Assembly: GCA_026314275.1 (NCBI GenBank)
Contig: CP111109.1
Location: 3,224,001 to 3,288,000, forward strand
Direction of reading: 5' to 3'
Length of the DNA stretch: 64,000 nucleotides
Source: JAGOEY01 sp017997515
Lineage (GTDB): Bacteria; Pseudomonadota; Gammaproteobacteria; Burkholderiales; Burkholderiaceae_C
Part shown: in pieces, positions 62,211-64,000 of the stretch
Numbering within the stretch: position 1 is the first letter of the stretch
How the letters are laid out: every line of letters starts with the position of its first letter
Program-made: the position numbers and the translations under genes
Notes under the pieces: generated by a model
The model's database searches: none
Seen by the model: the letters and a program-made list of their open reading frames with translations, nothing else
What the model was told of the DNA's origin: nothing

Positions 62211-63302
62211 ATGAGTGCCCTGTTCCATCCCTTGCGTGTTCGGGCCATTGAGCCTGACACGGCCGAAGCGGTCATTGTGTCCTTCGATGTGCCCGAGGCC
62301 CTGCGCGAAGTTTTTGGTTTTACCCAGGGCCAGTACCTGACGCTGCGGTCAGACATTGATGGCCAGGATCTGCGCCGTTCGTATTCGATCTGTGCGGGTG
62401 TGGACGACGGTGAATTACGTGTGGGTGTGCGCAAGGTGCGTGGGGGTGTTTTTTCGAACTGGATCCATGCCAACCTGCGGGCGGGTGACACGCTGAGTGT
62501 GATGGCGCCGCAGGGGCGGTTTTTTGTACCACTCGACCCCGCAGCCAAACGCCACCATGTAGGCATTGCGGGTGGCAGTGGCATCACACCCATCTTGTCC
62601 ATCATGAAGACGGTGCTGGCGCGTGAGCCTTTGAGTCGCTTCACTTTGATCTATGGCAACCGACTGCTGCAGTCCACCATGTTCAAGGAGGAAATTGAAG
62701 ACCTCAAGAACCGCCACATGACACGGCTGGTGCTGCAGCATGTGTTTTCGGATGAACACACGGATGCACCGCTGAACCATGGCGTGATGAACCGCGACAA
62801 GATCGGTGAGTTTCTGAAAACCGTGGTGCCAGCAAACCAGATCGACCACGTATTTGTCTGTGGCCCTTTCCAGATGAACGACGAAGCCGAAGCAGCGTTA
62901 CTGGCCGCAGGTGTTCCGGAAGAGCGTATCCATATTGAACGCTTTGGTGTGGCCCTGCCTGCAGGTGCCGGCCAGTCGGTGGATGCTGTTGTGCATGAGG
63001 CCCGGCCAGGTGATGCGGCCCAAGCCACCATCACCATCATCCGCGACGGCCTGCAGCGTGACATCCGCTTTGAAAAGGGCCAGCCCAGCATTTTGGATGC
63101 GGCGGCTGCTGCCGGTCTGGAAGTACCTTACTCCTGCACCTCGGGTGTGTGTGGAACCTGCCGCGCCAAGCTTATCGAAGGGGATGTGCGGATGGACCGC
63201 AACTTTGCGCTCGACAAGAAGGAAGTGGCAGCGGGCTTCATCCTGACCTGCCAGGCGCATCCGTTGACTGACCGTGTGGTCTTGTCCTTTGATGAACGCT
63301 GA
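62211..63302 (+). CDS. paaE: PaaE, phenylacetyl-CoA epoxidase reductase
   Basis: 363 residues from the ATG at 62211. A FAD-binding part (QDLRRSYSICAGVDDGELRV), an NAD(P) part (HHVGIAGGSGITPILSIMKT; DHVFVCGPFQMNDEAEAALL) and a C-terminal plant-type [2Fe-2S] ferredoxin domain (CTSGVCGTCRAKLIEGDV, then LTCQAHP) are in order. It passes electrons from NADPH to PaaA. Last gene of the operon; the later pathway genes (paaG, paaZ, paaJ, paaH) are not here. Confidence 0.96.
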   Translation: MSALFHPLRVRAIEPDTAEAVIVSFDVPEALREVFGFTQGQYLTLRSDIDGQDLRRSYSICAGVDDGELRVGVRKVRGGVFSNWIHANLRAGDTLSVMAPQGRFFVPLDPAAKRHHVGIAGGSGITPILSIMKTVLAREPLSRFTLIYGNRLLQSTMFKEEIEDLKNRHMTRLVLQHVFSDEHTDAPLNHGVMNRDKIGEFLKTVVPANQIDHVFVCGPFQMNDEAEAALLAAGVPEERIHIERFGVALPAGAGQSVDAVVHEARPGDAAQATITIIRDGLQRDIRFEKGQPSILDAAAAAGLEVPYSCTSGVCGTCRAKLIEGDVRMDRNFALDKKEVAAGFILTCQAHPLTDRVVLSFDER

Positions 63303-63321
63303 GCGTACTTTGGGGCGGGTG

Positions 63322-64000
63322 TCACGCAGCCGAAGTGCCTGTGTTGCTCGCCGCACCCAGGCGGCGCGAGATGTCATTGGCACGCTGCCGCAGTGCCTTT
63401 GCAATGGAGCCGTCAACAGCCACGTCAAAGACCGCGCCGGGTCCGATGGCTGTCAGTCCGAGGACGATGTGGCCGGTTTCCTGGAACACCGGTGCGCTCA
63501 CTGCACTGATGCCGGGCACGGAGCCATCGCGCATGCAACTGATGCCTTGTTTGCGAACCAGTGCAAGTTCCTTGCGGAAGGTGTCGCTGATTTTGATGCT
63601 GGCTGCCGGGGGCTTCGCGCCAATACGTGTTTCGTACGCAAACTCGTCCTGCAAAGCACCTGTGACTTCCGCTTCCGGCAGGAAGGCCGCGAACAGGCGG
63701 CCCGTGGCTGTACCACGCAGACTCATCACCGTGCCATGGCGCATGTTTACGTGAATGGCGGTCGGTGCGTGCTCGATACGCACGATGGTCGGGCCGCGGT
63801 TGCCCCAGACCGCCAGCGCGACGGTATGGCCGGTTTCCTGCGCAAGTTCGGCCATAAATGGGGTGGCCAGGCGCACCGGGTCAAACTGTTGCAGGCTGAT
63901 CAAGCCCAACTGCATGGCCAACGGCCCCAGACCGTAGTTGCCGGACGTGGCGTCCTGCTCTATCAATCCCAGCTTGCAAAAACTCACAAGGTAGGGATGC
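63322..64000 (-). CDS. IclR-family transcriptional regulator (3' part, runs off the right edge)
   Basis: The frame is open to the right edge, so the N-terminus with most of the helix-turn-helix is outside. The visible peptide begins HPYLVSFCKLGLIEQDATSG (end of the winged helix) and continues into the IclR effector domain: LATPFMAELAQETGHTVALA, MRDGSVPGISAVSAPVFQET and GHIVLGLTAIGPGAVFD. It is convergent with paaE, 20 bp apart. Target unknown; control of a neighbouring aromatic catabolic set would be usual for the family. Confidence 0.9.
   Translation of the reverse strand, partial: HPYLVSFCKLGLIEQDATSGNYGLGPLAMQLGLISLQQFDPVRLATPFMAELAQETGHTVALAVWGNRGPTIVRIEHAPTAIHVNMRHGTVMSLRGTATGRLFAAFLPEAEVTGALQDEFAYETRIGAKPPAASIKISDTFRKELALVRKQGISCMRDGSVPGISAVSAPVFQETGHIVLGLTAIGPGAVFDVAVDGSIAKALRQRANDISRRLGAASNTGTSAA

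Noticed and set aside
1..64000. tRNA, rRNA, phage attachment sites, replication origin
   Set aside because: None recognised by eye; short tRNA-like folds cannot be excluded without a covariance search.

Overview
The window is GC-rich, gene-dense bacterial chromosome. Gene families and gene order (fimT-pilVWXY1E, nas/nrt, paa, acnA, trmJ-cysE), together with several short palindromic repeat families, point to a betaproteobacterium of the order Burkholderiales, most likely Comamonadaceae (Rhodoferax/Polaromonas-like). The taxon is an inference from gene content. No rRNA or tRNA gene was found.

Layout. 1-7.6 kb: the start of ribD, then a minus-strand type IV pilus minor-pilin operon (fimT, pilV, pilW, pilX, pilY1, pilE), with pilE broken by a one-base slip in a C-run. 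7.7-25.6 kb: housekeeping genes: a zinc metallopeptidase, rhlE, apaH, a CNNM/CBS membrane protein, an H-NS-like protein, acnA, suhB, trmJ, cysE, mog, darP, pmbA, yqeY, rpsU, a BaiN-type flavoprotein, cobA and ybiB. 25.6-32 kb: assimilatory nitrate reductase (nasA) with its FAD electron-transfer partner, and a divergent PP2C-Ser/Thr kinase fusion. 32.2-46.3 kb: a contact-dependent-inhibition-type two-partner secretion island: transporter gene with an in-frame stop, a giant exoprotein gene split by an IS5-family element, a C-terminal nuclease toxin, a YezG/DUF600-like immunity gene, an IS256-family remnant and a tandem repeat. 46.2-52.3 kb: narK-type transporter, nrtDBA-type nitrate ABC transporter and a frameshifted NIT-ANTAR (NasR-type) regulator. 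52.4-57.3 kb: tsaD, a zinc peptidase, an Hsp20, and an ABC solute-binding protein. 56.7-64 kb: the aerobic phenylacetate pathway (TetR-type regulator, paaI, paaK, paaABCDE) and the end of an IclR regulator.

How the parts work together. The two nitrate operons face the same way and carry parallel control regions: a sigma-54 -24/-12 promoter, then a short leader with a stem capped by the same hexaloop AAUGGC, then a strong intrinsic terminator directly before the first gene. That is the architecture of NasR/ANTAR antitermination, and the matching NIT-ANTAR gene lies upstream of the nrt operon, but is frameshifted here. The TPS/CDI island sits between the 3' ends of narK and the kinase gene, so it appears to have split an ancestral nitrate-assimilation cluster. 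Removing the IS5-family element and one CTAA copy restores an uninterrupted 3273-residue exoprotein frame.

Three probable frame disruptions (pilE, the pilX start, the nasR-like gene) fall at homopolymer runs. Assembly error must therefore be excluded before biological meaning is given to them. The tpsB stop is a different case, because it needs a base substitution.
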